64,000 bases of DNA from Pseudomonadota bacterium (GTDB lineage: Bacteria > Pseudomonadota > Gammaproteobacteria > Burkholderiales > Sulfuriferulaceae). The notes below the pieces were generated by a model that was given only the letters and a program-made list of their open reading frames with translations, was not told where the DNA came from and searched no databases. Every line of letters begins with the position of its first letter. Position 1 is the stretch's first letter. The stretch is taken from assembly GCA_021801025.1 (NCBI GenBank), contig JAJYYK010000001.1, positions 1-64,000 on the forward strand, given 5' to 3'. Positions 43,259-53,092 of this stretch are shown one piece after another. A program made the position numbers and the translations under genes.

Positions 43259-44830
43259 ATGAATACGAGAAACCGTCCAAGGCGAGTCATTAGCCCGCAG
43301 CCAACAGCAAGCCGTCCACCTTATGGACTGGGCACGCCTGCTGGTGCGCTGCAGGTGCGGCCTCGGCTGGCGGTATTCGCTCTCGATGACGCAAGCTTAG
43401 TTAACCCAGCATGTTCCACAGAAACTGGGCGGCCATGCCGTCACCCACTGACTAACGAAACAGAGAATCAGCGTTTGCTGGCACATGAGCTAAGCGTAAA
43501 AGGGGCTTTTGACGCAATTGTCCCAGTACTGAAACGCATCGCAGGTTTACAGCATGAGACAGATTTTGCTGAGCGCGCACAGCGTATTGCGCTTGAGCAA
43601 CTCGGTTTTGAATTGCCCGCTCAACTGTTAGCAGATGCCTGGATTGCAGATTTGGATATGCGTTCGTTATATGGTGAGTGTGTTTTGCGTACATTGCGCC
43701 GCATGGCTGAACAGTCGGAATTAAAAAATCCACATCAGGGCACAGATGAAGCGGTGGCGTTCTTTCTCGACAGTGGTTACCACGCAGTGGATATTTCACC
43801 CTGTTCAGATGGGCGCTTGAAAGGACTTGTACGCTATATCCTGCGCTTGCCGGATGGAGCAGTTCGCAGTCGTAAGGCTTACGCAGGTGCTATGTTTGAT
43901 GTTGATGCCAATGTCAAACGCTGGGTAGAAACCGAGCTAATGCGTTTCCGGGAAGGCCGCCCAGTGACTGCCGATGCAGGTACGCGTTACTTAAAGGTGG
44001 TGGTATACCACTGGAGCAGTTCTAACCCGACTCATGAGGGTTGTGCTGCGCATTGTAGCAACGTGACATTGGCAGCAGAAGCTGGACTGAAGCGTCTGAC
44101 TGAATTTCGTCAGGCAATAGAAAATAGCTTTTGTTGTGGTGCTTCGGTAGACATTTTGTTGATAGGTGTGGATACAGATACTGATGCAATCAAAGTACAC
44201 GTGCCTGATGCAAACGGTGACATAAGTTTATATCGGTATGTAGACAACATTGAGTTATATCGCGCCAGTGTAAATGATGATGCGAGCGGAGCACGGCTCA
44301 AGGTCTATCAGGCTATTCAGTCTGCCAGTAGCAGCACTGGATGGGCTGAGGGACGTGGTGAACCGCATGAAGGGATGCGGCGGCTTATTGCGACTTTGCT
44401 GATTAATAATTTATCGCAGATTGAATACGTATGCAGCAACTGGAGTGGACGTTATACCGACATAGGACACGCTGAACGGTTTATCAGTGTCGGTGATGGC
44501 TTTGAGGAATTTCAGTTGCGCAATCTTGCGTACTTTGCCCACCTGCATACGGTGGAAGAAGGTGCACCGGATATGGATGTTGGTATCAAGATTTTTACCA
44601 AGCTAAACGTCAGTCGTGGTTTACCAGCACCAGTGGCGATACATTTTCGCTATGACAGCCGCGTTCCAGGATGCCGTGAACGTACGGTAGAACGGTGCCA
44701 ACGAGTGAAAGCCGCAATAGAAGGGCGTTATCAGGATTTGGCGCAAAAGGGTTTGATCGTGTGTGGGCTGACAGTGCAGGACAAACGCTCGGGTAGCCCG
44801 ATTGAGCTGATTGAAGCGAGTGTGAAATAA
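43259..44830 (+). CDS. csoSCA: Carboxysomal carbonic anhydrase CsoSCA (CsoS3)
   Basis: A 523-residue epsilon/beta-type carbonic anhydrase that converts bicarbonate to CO2 inside the carboxysome. Likely zinc ligands are Cys182 (DISPCSDGRLKG), His251 (VVVYHWSSS) and Cys262 (HEGCAAHC), with the 11-residue His-Cys spacing of the Halothiobacillus enzyme. The ATG at 43259 follows GGAGAG; the TTG start twelve bases earlier is not needed. Lies 47 bp after csoS2. Confidence 0.93.
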   Translation: MNTRNRPRRVISPQPTASRPPYGLGTPAGALQVRPRLAVFALDDASLVNPACSTETGRPCRHPLTNETENQRLLAHELSVKGAFDAIVPVLKRIAGLQHETDFAERAQRIALEQLGFELPAQLLADAWIADLDMRSLYGECVLRTLRRMAEQSELKNPHQGTDEAVAFFLDSGYHAVDISPCSDGRLKGLVRYILRLPDGAVRSRKAYAGAMFDVDANVKRWVETELMRFREGRPVTADAGTRYLKVVVYHWSSSNPTHEGCAAHCSNVTLAAEAGLKRLTEFRQAIENSFCCGASVDILLIGVDTDTDAIKVHVPDANGDISLYRYVDNIELYRASVNDDASGARLKVYQAIQSASSSTGWAEGRGEPHEGMRRLIATLLINNLSQIEYVCSNWSGRYTDIGHAERFISVGDGFEEFQLRNLAYFAHLHTVEEGAPDMDVGIKIFTKLNVSRGLPAPVAIHFRYDSRVPGCRERTVERCQRVKAAIEGRYQDLAQKGLIVCGLTVQDKRSGSPIELIEASVK

Positions 44831-44849
44831 ATCGGTTTTGGAGAGCGTA

Positions 44850-45101
44850 ATGAAAATTTGCCAAGTGGAAAAAACGCTGGTTTCGACCAACCGAATTAAA
44901 GATCTGGGACATCGCCCATTACTTGTAGTGCGCGAAAAAGTAGGCGGGCCACGTCAAGTTGCAGTAGATGCAGTGGGCTGCATTCCCGGAGACTGGGTGA
45001 TATGTGTCGGTTCTTCAGCAGCACGTGAAGCTGCCGGTAGCAAAGAGTTTCCTAGTGATTTGACTATTATCGGCATCATTGATCACTGGTCCGAGGCTTG
45101 A
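44850..45101 (+). CDS. csoS4A: Carboxysome shell vertex protein CsoS4A
   Basis: An 83-residue BMV-domain protein of the CcmL/EutN family forming pentamers that cap shell vertices: MKICQVEKTLVSTNRI, LLVVREKVGGPRQVAVDAVG and GSSAAREAAGSKEFPSDL. Start at 44850 follows GGAGAGC. Its stop is directly followed by csoS4B (one base between). Confidence 0.94.
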   Translation: MKICQVEKTLVSTNRIKDLGHRPLLVVREKVGGPRQVAVDAVGCIPGDWVICVGSSAAREAAGSKEFPSDLTIIGIIDHWSEA

Positions 45102-45102
45102 T

Positions 45103-45360
45103 ATGGAAATTATGCGCGTGGTGTCAGATCTGGTGGCGACGCGGCGTGTTCCGGGTCTGCTAAATGTTTCGCTGAGGGTATTGGAAGATACTCAGGGCAA
45201 AATCAGCGTGGCATGTGATCCGGTGGGTGTACCACCAGGAAAATGGGTAATTACAGCAGGTGGTTCTGCGGCACGAATTGCCACAGGAGACAAGGCGACA
45301 TTAACCGACTTGACTATCTGCGGAATTATTGATGCATGGGATGCCGGAAACGGTGATTAA
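45103..45360 (+). CDS. csoS4B: Carboxysome shell vertex protein CsoS4B
   Basis: An 85-residue pentamer-forming paralogue of CsoS4A (MEIMRVVSDLVATRRVPGL, VACDPVGVPPGKWVITAGG, TDLTICGIIDAWD). The start lies one base after the csoS4A stop, implying coupled translation. CsoS4A and CsoS4B together close the icosahedral shell. Confidence 0.94.
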   Translation: MEIMRVVSDLVATRRVPGLLNVSLRVLEDTQGKISVACDPVGVPPGKWVITAGGSAARIATGDKATLTDLTICGIIDAWDAGNGD

Positions 45361-45393
45361 GCAAGTTTTTTAATCTGAGAAGGAGTACTAAAA

Positions 45394-45687
45394 ATGGCAA
45401 ACGTAAGCGGAGTGGCATTAGGCATGATAGAGACGCGTGGTCTGGTACCTGCGATTGAAGCGGCAGACGCGATGACTAAAGCGGCAGAAGTACGCCTAGT
45501 AGGTCGTCAGTTTGTGGGTGGTGGCTATGTAACGGTATTGGTGCGTGGCGAAACAGGTGCGGTAAACGCAGCAGTACGTGCAGGTGCAGACGCATGTGAA
45601 CGTGTGGGTGATGGCCTGGTAGCTGCACACATCATCGCTCGTGTGCACTCCGAGGTAGAAAACATTCTACCAAGTGCATCTGAGTAA
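45394..45687 (+). CDS. csoS1: Carboxysome shell hexamer protein CsoS1 (copy 1)
   Basis: A 97-residue BMC-domain protein ([37 protein letters not shown]). It tiles the shell facets. It differs from copy 2 by one residue only (Val7 versus Ile7). First of three tandem copies with a 346-bp period. Confidence 0.96.
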   Translation: MANVSGVALGMIETRGLVPAIEAADAMTKAAEVRLVGRQFVGGGYVTVLVRGETGAVNAAVRAGADACERVGDGLVAAHIIARVHSEVENILPSASE

Positions 45688-45739
45688 CAGGGCAATCATT
45701 AAGTCTGAAACTAACTGAATTTAAAAAGGAGTATTAAAA

Positions 45740-46033
45740 ATGGCAAACGTAAGCGGAATAGCATTAGGCATGATAGAAACGCGTGGTCTGGTACCTGCGA
45801 TTGAAGCGGCAGACGCGATGACTAAAGCGGCAGAAGTACGCCTAGTAGGTCGTCAGTTTGTGGGTGGTGGCTATGTAACGGTATTGGTGCGTGGCGAAAC
45901 AGGTGCGGTAAACGCAGCAGTACGTGCAGGTGCAGACGCATGTGAACGTGTGGGTGATGGCCTGGTAGCTGCACACATCATCGCTCGTGTGCACTCCGAG
46001 GTAGAAAACATTCTACCAAGTGCATCTGAGTAA
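45740..46033 (+). CDS. csoS1: Carboxysome shell hexamer protein CsoS1 (copy 2)
   Basis: A 97-residue BMC-domain protein, identical to copy 1 except Ile7. The leader and the spacer to copy 3 are also virtually identical to those around copy 1/copy 2, showing recent duplication or gene conversion including non-coding bases. Confidence 0.96.
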   Translation: MANVSGIALGMIETRGLVPAIEAADAMTKAAEVRLVGRQFVGGGYVTVLVRGETGAVNAAVRAGADACERVGDGLVAAHIIARVHSEVENILPSASE

Positions 46034-46085
46034 CAGGGCAATCATTAAGTCTGAAACTAACTGAATTTAAAAAGGAGTATTAAAA

Positions 46086-46412
46086 ATGGCAAACGTAAGC
46101 GGAATAGCATTAGGCATGATAGAAACGCGTGGTCTGGTACCTGCGATTGAAGCGGCAGACGCGATGACTAAAGCGGCAGAAGTACGCCTAGTAGGTCGTC
46201 AGTTTGTGGGTGGTGGCTATGTAACGGTATTGGTGCGTGGCGAAACAGGTGCGGTAAACGCAGCAGTACGTGCAGGTGCAGATGCATGTGAACGTGTGGG
46301 TGATGGCCTGGTAGCTGCACACATCATCGCTCGTGTGCACTCCGAGGTAGAAAACATTTTGCCAAGCACACCTGACGCCAGCATTGGCGGCCGTGATGAC
46401 GACATCAGCTGA
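46086..46412 (+). CDS. csoS1: Carboxysome shell hexamer protein CsoS1B-like (copy 3, extended C-terminus)
   Basis: A 108-residue BMC-domain protein identical to copy 2 over the first ~93 residues, then diverging into a polar, acidic tail ([15 protein letters not shown]). In other alpha-carboxysome operons the third copy, CsoS1B, likewise has a C-terminal extension. The nucleotide identity ends abruptly at the tail. Confidence 0.94.
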   Translation: MANVSGIALGMIETRGLVPAIEAADAMTKAAEVRLVGRQFVGGGYVTVLVRGETGAVNAAVRAGADACERVGDGLVAAHIIARVHSEVENILPSTPDASIGGRDDDIS

Positions 46413-46444
46413 AACCAGCAACCCAGGTAAATGGAGGTATGCCC

Positions 46445-46888
46445 ATGCAGTCCGACCCTCGTTTAAACGGATATCTGTCGCGAGCCCTTAGCCACGAACT
46501 AGCGGCTGTGCAACAGTATCTGATGCAAGCCACACTTGCCGATTTGTGGGGTATGACAGACATGAGTACCCGACTGCGTACAGATGTAAAAGAAGAGCTG
46601 GTGCATGCTGAACGACTGATGGCGAGGATGCTGGTTTTGGGCATCCCGTCCAATGCTACGCAATTACCTCCAGCTCGTACTGGTCGTAGTGCAGAAGAGA
46701 TGCTGCTGATTGACCGTGCGCTGGAGATCGAAGCAATTCGATTATATGAAGAAGCAACAAATTATTGTGCGCGAATACGTGATGGTGAAACCCAGGCGTT
46801 GCTTACAGCGATTTTACAAGATGAGCTAGGCCATTTGAATGAGCTAAATCGTATGTTGACTGAAATTCATAAAGGAGTAGAGCGATGA
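46445..46888 (+). CDS. Bacterioferritin-like protein of the cso locus
   Basis: A 147-residue four-helix-bundle ferritin-like protein (LSHELAAVQQYLMQATLA, KEELVHAERLMARML, EIEAIRLYEEATNYCARI, LQDELGHLNELNRMLTEI), with the Glu/His pattern of a diiron site. Such a gene is common in alpha-carboxysome loci; its role there is unclear. Start 46445 is preferred to 46439 because the GGAGG site is only one base from the latter. Its stop overlaps the next start (ATGA). Confidence 0.85.
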   Translation: MQSDPRLNGYLSRALSHELAAVQQYLMQATLADLWGMTDMSTRLRTDVKEELVHAERLMARMLVLGIPSNATQLPPARTGRSAEEMLLIDRALEIEAIRLYEEATNYCARIRDGETQALLTAILQDELGHLNELNRMLTEIHKGVER

Positions 46889-47166
46889 GTGAAGCGAATA
46901 TTGCCAAAACAGACACGGTTTTAGTCGGCAAGGTCCTCGAACCAACCATGAATAAGCGCTTTGATTTTAACAGCTATACCGAAACCCGGAAGTTTCTGGA
47001 TGAACTGGCAGAGTTGTCAAAACGTGAGGATTACTATCCAAATATTAATTTTGGAAAAAATTATGCCAACGTCAGTATTGATGGTGAAGGTCTGGCTGTA
47101 CTGAATGAACGCAACTCCAGTTTTATCGACGATATGCACGCACTGGTTCCCACTACAGTTGCTTAA
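46885..47166 (+). CDS. RuBisCO assembly factor acRAF (PCD-like)
   Basis: A 93-residue protein of the pterin-4a-carbinolamine dehydratase fold that has lost the enzyme's catalytic histidines (KRFDFNSYTETRKFLDELAELS, YYPNINFGKNYANVSI, SFIDDMHALV). Known as acRAF in alpha-carboxysome operons, where it aids form IA RuBisCO assembly. The start overlaps the ferritin-like stop by 4 bp. Confidence 0.9.
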   Translation: MSEANIAKTDTVLVGKVLEPTMNKRFDFNSYTETRKFLDELAELSKREDYYPNINFGKNYANVSIDGEGLAVLNERNSSFIDDMHALVPTTVA

Positions 47167-47194
47167 TTATTAGCAACAGGAAGCGGAGTTAACC

Positions 47195-47839
47195 ATGACC
47201 AATCGCATTATCGCTGTCATCAACCAGAAGGGCGGAACCGGCAAAACGACACTGGCGCTGAATCTGGCGGCGGGTCTGTCGCGACGCGGTGCTACGCATC
47301 TAGTCGATGCCGACCCGCAACGCTCAATTACCCAATGGGTGGGCATGGGTGGTGGTAACTCAGGATTGCCAGGTCTTGCTCAGTTGGGAGGCAATCCGAC
47401 TGCTGTACTGACTAAATTGGTACGCAGTTATCGTTATGTGGTGGTCGATTGTCCACCTACGGTGCAAGGGGAAGCGGTAGCTGAAATTATGCACATCGCG
47501 AACTTGGCGCTGATACCGGTCTTGCCTTCACCTATAGATCTATGGGCTAGTGTGGATATGGCCAATGCAGTCAAAAAAGCGCAACAGGACAACCCGGGGT
47601 TACATGCCTGTCTGATACTTAATCAGCTGGAATCCCGCAACGCCCTGTCACGTGAAATGCGTGAAGTAGTCACAGAATTTGATGTGCCTGTACTGGCTTC
47701 CGGCATGCAGCGACGTGCGGCATATCGCACCGCCGCAGTAGAAGGCTTGAGCGTCTATGGTGTAGGAAAACGCGGTCAACATGCTGTGGCTGATATTGAA
47801 GCGATTATCGAGGAGGTTTTATGCCTGTTAAAAATGTAG
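47195..47839 (+). CDS. mcdA: Carboxysome-positioning ParA-type ATPase McdA
   Basis: A 214-residue ParA/MinD-family ATPase with deviant Walker A (NQKGGTGKTTLALNLAAGL), HLVDADPQRS and VVVDCPPT. McdA forms gradients on the nucleoid that space carboxysomes, together with McdB. It overlaps mcdB by 19 bp. A chromosome-partition role is unlikely given the small size and the location. Confidence 0.93.
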   Translation: MTNRIIAVINQKGGTGKTTLALNLAAGLSRRGATHLVDADPQRSITQWVGMGGGNSGLPGLAQLGGNPTAVLTKLVRSYRYVVVDCPPTVQGEAVAEIMHIANLALIPVLPSPIDLWASVDMANAVKKAQQDNPGLHACLILNQLESRNALSREMREVVTEFDVPVLASGMQRRAAYRTAAVEGLSVYGVGKRGQHAVADIEAIIEEVLCLLKM

Positions 47840-48030
47840 GATCAAAACTTGTGCGTGGTGTACGCCAGATTAAAGAACAGCAGGATATCCCGCCAACAAC
47901 GGCAGTATCGGAGAACACCCCCGTTGCAGCCAAGGTAAAAACATTATCGCCACGCGCCAAAGCCAAGCCTGCGTTAGCCAAGGCTAGCAAATCAGGTATA
48001 CAGCATCCAGATCGCGTCTGGCCGGATTGA
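47821..48030 (+). CDS. mcdB: Carboxysome-positioning adaptor McdB (alpha type)
   Basis: A 69-residue, basic, probably disordered protein with a Lys/Ala-rich middle and a C-terminal tryptophan (HPDRVWPD), the hallmark of alpha-type McdB. It links carboxysomes to McdA. AGGAGG within the mcdA end supplies its ribosome site. Confidence 0.85.
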   Translation: MPVKNVGSKLVRGVRQIKEQQDIPPTTAVSENTPVAAKVKTLSPRAKAKPALAKASKSGIQHPDRVWPD

Positions 48031-48117
48031 TCTGACTAGGCGTAGTGCATAGCTTAGAACAGGCAGGTTATGTTCTGCTGTGAACAGAGAGCTCATCTAC
48101 CCAATTAAGGAATAGTC

Positions 48118-48921
48118 ATGAACGACATTGTCAATCAATACAGAATCGAAAAACAACCTTACTATCGCAACGTAGCCGATGAAATAGAACTGTACGAAGC
48201 GGCTTACTCAGTACGCATGCCTATGATGCTAAAAGGACCTACTGGCTGCGGTAAAACACGTTTTGTCGAGTACATGGCGTGGAAACTCAACAAGCCATTA
48301 ATTACTGTTGCATGTAATGAGGACATGACCGCATCTGATCTGGTTGGCCGCTTCCTGCTCGATGCGAACGGTACTCGCTGGCAGGATGGTCCGCTGGCGA
48401 TTGCTGCACGTAATGGTGCGATTTGTTATCTGGATGAGGTGGTCGAAGCACGTCAAGATACCACCGTGGTAATACATCCATTGACTGATAATCGTCGTGT
48501 ACTTCCGCTTGAGAAAAAAGGCGAGCTGATACAGGCGCACCCTGATTTTCAGCTGGTTATTTCCTACAATCCTGGCTACCAGTCCCTGATGAAGGATCTG
48601 AAACAGTCTACCAAGCAGCGTTTTGGTGCTTTGGACTTTAATTATCCAGCACATGATATAGAGACTGAGATTGTCGCTCACGAAACTGGCGTCACTGCAG
48701 AGGTGGCCGGCAAGCTGGTATCCATTGCAGAGCGTGCGCGTAACCTCAAAGGGCATGGCCTCGATGAAGGGATCTCTACTCGTATGCTGATCTATGCAGG
48801 AAGCCTCATTGCCAAGAACGTCAATCCCAAGGCGGCTTGCCACATGACACTGGTTCGTCCGATTACGGATGATCCAGATATGCGTGATGCGCTTGATGCG
48901 GCAGTGAGTACTTACTTCTAA
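48118..48921 (+). CDS. cbbQ: RuBisCO activase ATPase subunit CbbQ
   Basis: A 267-residue MoxR-type AAA+ ATPase: Walker A GPTGCGKT (residues 40-47), Walker B AICYLDEV, and a sensor-like SYNPGYQSLM. CbbQ hexamers with CbbO remove inhibitory sugar phosphates from form I RuBisCO; the carboxysomal isoform is shell-associated. 132 bp separate it from cbbO, with no gene between. Confidence 0.93.
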   Translation: MNDIVNQYRIEKQPYYRNVADEIELYEAAYSVRMPMMLKGPTGCGKTRFVEYMAWKLNKPLITVACNEDMTASDLVGRFLLDANGTRWQDGPLAIAARNGAICYLDEVVEARQDTTVVIHPLTDNRRVLPLEKKGELIQAHPDFQLVISYNPGYQSLMKDLKQSTKQRFGALDFNYPAHDIETEIVAHETGVTAEVAGKLVSIAERARNLKGHGLDEGISTRMLIYAGSLIAKNVNPKAACHMTLVRPITDDPDMRDALDAAVSTYF

Positions 48922-49053
48922 TCGTATCATTCAGGATGGATAGACTGCGCACGTCATCCATCGAATTTGGGTAAAGAGTTTAATGACGCACTATGCGTCG
49001 GACTCATTGCGCTCTGCAGATACCAAACACAACCAAGCTTCAGGAGTTGAGTC

Positions 49054-51405
49054 ATGGCGGTCGAACTTGAGAAATATCAAGATATATTGGATGAGCTCGG
49101 AGAGCATGCGGGTGATGTATTGCATGCCTCCTGGGGAGAAGCAGCTCGGGTGTTCAGTCCACGCGGCCTGGAGACCTATTACCTGCAAGGCGCAACTGGC
49201 CTTAAATCACTGGGGCGCGGGACGGATCTGGTGGTTTCATTTATCCAGAGTGCGCCCGCTGTAGCACGTGAATTAGGTGAAGATGCGGTCAGCGATCTGC
49301 TTGCCGCCGCGATTAAAATGTATTCCAAGACCAGTGCCTCGGTCATCGCCACGATATTTTCCTCCAGTCCGGTAGCTGCTGCACGCTTAGGTGACGCAGA
49401 GTTGTTCCGTAGTTATCTGCACTTGCTTGATACCTTGCTGGCACAGGCTCCGCGAGGGGTACGTCCAATGCTGGATCATCTTAATACATTGCTTGGCCAA
49501 TTGACATTAGGCGGTTTACGGCGCTGGGCGTTATGGGGTGCACAGGCACACAAAACCAATTTCGACGGGCAGCTCAAATATTTCAGTCTGGAAAGCCCGG
49601 AATCAATCGGCGTACTGCAAAAGGAACGCAAAGGTACGCTATTTATTGATGTGCAGCGACGCGTTGGTATGTACCTGCGCGCGTTGTGGGCACGTGATTT
49701 TTTCATGCGCCCTACCAGCGGTGATTTTGAAAAGCGTGAAGGATATCGCCCTTCAATTGAGGGCTACATTATCCATCTGCCAGATGCATATGATGATTTC
49801 GTCACCTTTGCAGCAAATGGAGAAGAGTTGCGACTGTCTGGCATAGAGTTGTACCGAGCAAGTGCAGCGCATGCCGCTTGCCATCAGGTTTATAGCACCG
49901 TCCAGTATGACAGCACGGGTTTGAATCCATTGCAAGTTGCGATGATAGGTCTGATTGAAGATGCACGTGTGGAATCACTTGCGATGGCGCAATTTCCTGG
50001 TCTGCAGCAAATATGGCTGCCTTTGCATACGGCAACAGTTCAGTCGGGAGATAACGCAGTTGCGCTGATGGCGCGTCTGGCACGTGTTCTGCTGGATGAA
50101 AATTACCGTGATGATCATGGCTGGGTCAAGCTGGGTCGTCGTTTATTCATGGAACGGCAGACGCAAGATAATGCAGCTGAGTGGGTATGTGCGATTGGCA
50201 TACAGTTGGCGGACGAAATGCAGATGCTGGGTGCCCGTTATAGCCAGTCTAATGACGTGGTAGATATCGTATATCGTGATGATAACCAATATATCTGGGA
50301 ATTCGAGGATATTCACGAAGCGGGTCAGGTCATCGCAGGTATTACTAACCAGCAAATTCGCAAGTACGTTAGCGTGATGGAAATGATTAACGCTATTGAC
50401 GTACCTGGTGCTGGAGACGATGCCAACGAAATATGGGTGCTGAATAGCGAGTTCTTTCGTGATGAGGAAAGTACCAGTATTAATGAGCAAGAGGGGCGTG
50501 AGCCGCCACCAGATCCCTACCATTACCCAGAGTGGGATTACCAGATGCAGCTGGATCGGCCGGAATGGTGCACGGTGCTTGAAAAACGTGCCAAACCGAG
50601 TGACGTGAAAATTATTGACGACATTGTGGTCAAGCACAAGCCACTGATCTCACGGCTCAAATTTCTGATTGAGGCCATGCAGCCACAAGGTGTACAACGC
50701 TTGCGCAAACAGGAAGACGGAGATGAAGTCGATTTGAATGCGGCCGTTAATGCCATGGTCGCAATGCGTATGGGTGAGCAGCCAGACCTGCGCATCATGA
50801 TACGCAATGTACGCAAAGTACGCGATCTCTCGGTAATGTTGCTCATAGATTTATCTGAATCTACGAATGATGCTGTACTTGGGTCAGAAAGCACGGTGTT
50901 AGAGCTTGCACGTGAAGCAACTGTTCTTTTGGCCGATGCCCTCGACAAGATTGGTGATCCTTTTGCAATTCATGGCTTTGATTCTAATGGTCGCCACGAT
51001 GTCGAATATTTTCGTTACAAAGATTTTGGTACGCCTTATAACGACAAGGCAAAGGCTCGCCTGGCAGGCATGAGTGGGCAGCTTTCCACGCGGATGGGTG
51101 CAGCTATGCGCCATGCTGGTTCGATACTGAAACGTCAACCCAGCACTAAAAAATTGTTGCTGGTAATTACTGACGGCGAACCGGCCGACAACGACGTGCG
51201 CGATCCGCAATATTTGCGTTTCGATGCCAAGAAAGCAGTAGAGAAATTAAGGCGTAACGGGATCTCTACCTATTGTCTCAGCCTTGATCCCAGAGCCGAT
51301 CAGTATGTGTCGCGTATCTTCGGCGCGAAAAATTATATGGTGGTTGATCACGTACAGCGCTTGCCCGAGAAATTGCCAATGCTTTATATGGGATTGACAC
51401 GATGA
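49054..51405 (+). CDS. cbbO: RuBisCO activase adaptor CbbO (vWA domain)
   Basis: A 783-residue protein with a C-terminal von Willebrand A domain carrying a MIDAS motif (LLIDLSESTND, Asp599-x-Ser-x-Ser), and a long N-terminal CbbO-specific region. It bridges CbbQ to RuBisCO. A CAGGAG site precedes the ATG. Length and MIDAS residues are normal. dabB follows by 35 bp. Confidence 0.93.
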   Translation: MAVELEKYQDILDELGEHAGDVLHASWGEAARVFSPRGLETYYLQGATGLKSLGRGTDLVVSFIQSAPAVARELGEDAVSDLLAAAIKMYSKTSASVIATIFSSSPVAAARLGDAELFRSYLHLLDTLLAQAPRGVRPMLDHLNTLLGQLTLGGLRRWALWGAQAHKTNFDGQLKYFSLESPESIGVLQKERKGTLFIDVQRRVGMYLRALWARDFFMRPTSGDFEKREGYRPSIEGYIIHLPDAYDDFVTFAANGEELRLSGIELYRASAAHAACHQVYSTVQYDSTGLNPLQVAMIGLIEDARVESLAMAQFPGLQQIWLPLHTATVQSGDNAVALMARLARVLLDENYRDDHGWVKLGRRLFMERQTQDNAAEWVCAIGIQLADEMQMLGARYSQSNDVVDIVYRDDNQYIWEFEDIHEAGQVIAGITNQQIRKYVSVMEMINAIDVPGAGDDANEIWVLNSEFFRDEESTSINEQEGREPPPDPYHYPEWDYQMQLDRPEWCTVLEKRAKPSDVKIIDDIVVKHKPLISRLKFLIEAMQPQGVQRLRKQEDGDEVDLNAAVNAMVAMRMGEQPDLRIMIRNVRKVRDLSVMLLIDLSESTNDAVLGSESTVLELAREATVLLADALDKIGDPFAIHGFDSNGRHDVEYFRYKDFGTPYNDKAKARLAGMSGQLSTRMGAAMRHAGSILKRQPSTKKLLLVITDGEPADNDVRDPQYLRFDAKKAVEKLRRNGISTYCLSLDPRADQYVSRIFGAKNYMVVDHVQRLPEKLPMLYMGLTR

Positions 51406-51440
51406 ACACCGCCTTTGCCAAACCCTAAATGGAGATTGTC

Positions 51441-53090
51441 ATGCAAACCCTGCCTAGCCTATTCACGCCTATTCTTGTCCTGTCAGCGCCATTGATTCTG
51501 CTGTTGGCGGGGCTGATACCGACCGGCTGGGCCAACCAACGCCCACAATTCATGGCTCGCCTCAACGGCGCCATCGCATGGCTCGCCTGCCTCGGTGCCC
51601 TGCTGGCAGCAGTGTTTCACCCTTTTGACGGCAACCGCACCTGGACCCTCTACGCCATCAACCTGCCGGGAGATGTAGGCGCATTTTCCATATCCACCTA
51701 CGTCAACAGTGTGACAGTTATCATGCTGCTTCTGGTATCCTTCGTCGGCGCCGTGGTAACCCGCTACTCGCGCAACTACCTGGATGGCGACCCCAACCAG
51801 GGTCGCTTCCACAAATGGCTGAGCTTGACTCTGGGTACCATCCTGACCCTGATCATATCGGGCAATATGCTCATGTTTTGGCTGGCCTGGATATCCAATA
51901 GTCTGTGTCTACACCAATTGCTGACGTTCTATCGAGAGCGCCCAGCCGCCGTGCTGGCTGCGCACAAAAAGTTCATCGCCAACCGCATCAGCGACCTTAG
52001 TCACCTCATCGCCATTTTCCTGATTGGTTCGACTCTGCATAGTCTGGAGTACGCCGACATGTTCCACAGCATGGCGGCAATGCATGGCCCATTACCACTT
52101 ACTCTGCAATGGGCATCGGTGCTGATCGTGCTAAGCGCCGTCCTCAAATCCGCCCAGTTTCCCCTCCATGGCTGGTTGATCCAGGTAGTTGAGGCGCCTA
52201 CGCCGGTTTCCGCCCTGCTACATGCGGGCATCGTCAACGCTGGCGCCTTCCTGATCATCCGCATGAGCCCCATCATGTCGCACTCCGAAATCGCCCTCGG
52301 TATCCTGGCGGTGATCGGCCTCACCACTCTGGCCCTGGCTTCCCTGGTGATGCTCACCCAGACCAGCATAAAGGTGTCGCTTGCCTGGTCTACTACCGCG
52401 CAGATGGGCTTTATGTTGCTGGAATGCGGTCTCGGCCTCTACAGTCTGGCTATGCTGCACCTCGTGGCTCACTCTCTGTACAAAGCTCACGCTTTTCTGG
52501 CCTCTGGCAGTGGTGTGGACAGCTTCCGTGCCCCCACCATTTCTAGTGGTTCCGACGGCTTCAAGCCCGTCCAACTTATCATCGCTCTGGCTTCGGGCGG
52601 ACTCATGGCGTTAGTCGTGGGATCTGCCTTTGGCATCACTCCTCAAGCACAACCAGCCCTGATCGCAGCAGGCACCATCGTCGCGATCGCTTTGAGCCAG
52701 CTACTACTACAAACGGCCAACGTGATGAACAACGGTACATTTCTTCTGCGCGGCCTCGGATTGAGCGCCGTAATCTGCATCGCTTATTTTACCCTGCATG
52801 CCCTGTTCGAAACTGCTCTGCAGGGCAGCATACTACCCATACAGGACGCTGCCGGTCCTTTCCAGGACGCATTGGCTCTCGCCATTGCCGGTGTTTTTTT
52901 ATCGCTGCTAATGCTGCAGAAGATGCTTAAATACGCCCCACCGACGCTAGTCGAAGGGCTCTACATGCACCTCTACAACGGCCTGTATATCGACGTGTAC
53001 ATCACCCGATTGCTACAGCGGGTGTGGCCAGCGCCAATACATAGCATTCGTCTCAGCCCCTTTGCAACTGAAAAATCAACGGGAGGTTGA
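51441..53090 (+). CDS. dabB: DabB, proton-conducting subunit of the inorganic-carbon pump
   Basis: A 549-residue NuoL/MrpA-like membrane protein with more than ten hydrophobic segments (ILTLIISGNMLMFWLAW, ALLHAGIVNAGAFLIIR). With DabA it forms the DAB complex that takes up CO2 as bicarbonate energised by the cation gradient. It precedes dabA with the stops and starts two bases apart. Codons here are visibly richer in G+C at the third position than in the cso genes upstream. ATG 51441 has a TGGAG site; the ATG twelve bases earlier does not. Confidence 0.9.
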   Translation: MQTLPSLFTPILVLSAPLILLLAGLIPTGWANQRPQFMARLNGAIAWLACLGALLAAVFHPFDGNRTWTLYAINLPGDVGAFSISTYVNSVTVIMLLLVSFVGAVVTRYSRNYLDGDPNQGRFHKWLSLTLGTILTLIISGNMLMFWLAWISNSLCLHQLLTFYRERPAAVLAAHKKFIANRISDLSHLIAIFLIGSTLHSLEYADMFHSMAAMHGPLPLTLQWASVLIVLSAVLKSAQFPLHGWLIQVVEAPTPVSALLHAGIVNAGAFLIIRMSPIMSHSEIALGILAVIGLTTLALASLVMLTQTSIKVSLAWSTTAQMGFMLLECGLGLYSLAMLHLVAHSLYKAHAFLASGSGVDSFRAPTISSGSDGFKPVQLIIALASGGLMALVVGSAFGITPQAQPALIAAGTIVAIALSQLLLQTANVMNNGTFLLRGLGLSAVICIAYFTLHALFETALQGSILPIQDAAGPFQDALALAIAGVFLSLLMLQKMLKYAPPTLVEGLYMHLYNGLYIDVYITRLLQRVWPAPIHSIRLSPFATEKSTGG

Positions 53091-53092
53091 TC

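Noticed and set aside
45394-46412. Regular direct repeats resembling an array
   Set aside because: The 346-bp units encode complete CsoS1 proteins; they are gene duplications and not a CRISPR array. No short repeat-spacer pattern was found anywhere in the window.
47195-48030. Chromosome- or plasmid-partition parA locus
   Set aside because: Small ParA plus a 69-aa protein with terminal Trp inside the cso operon fits McdAB; no parS-like repeats were seen.
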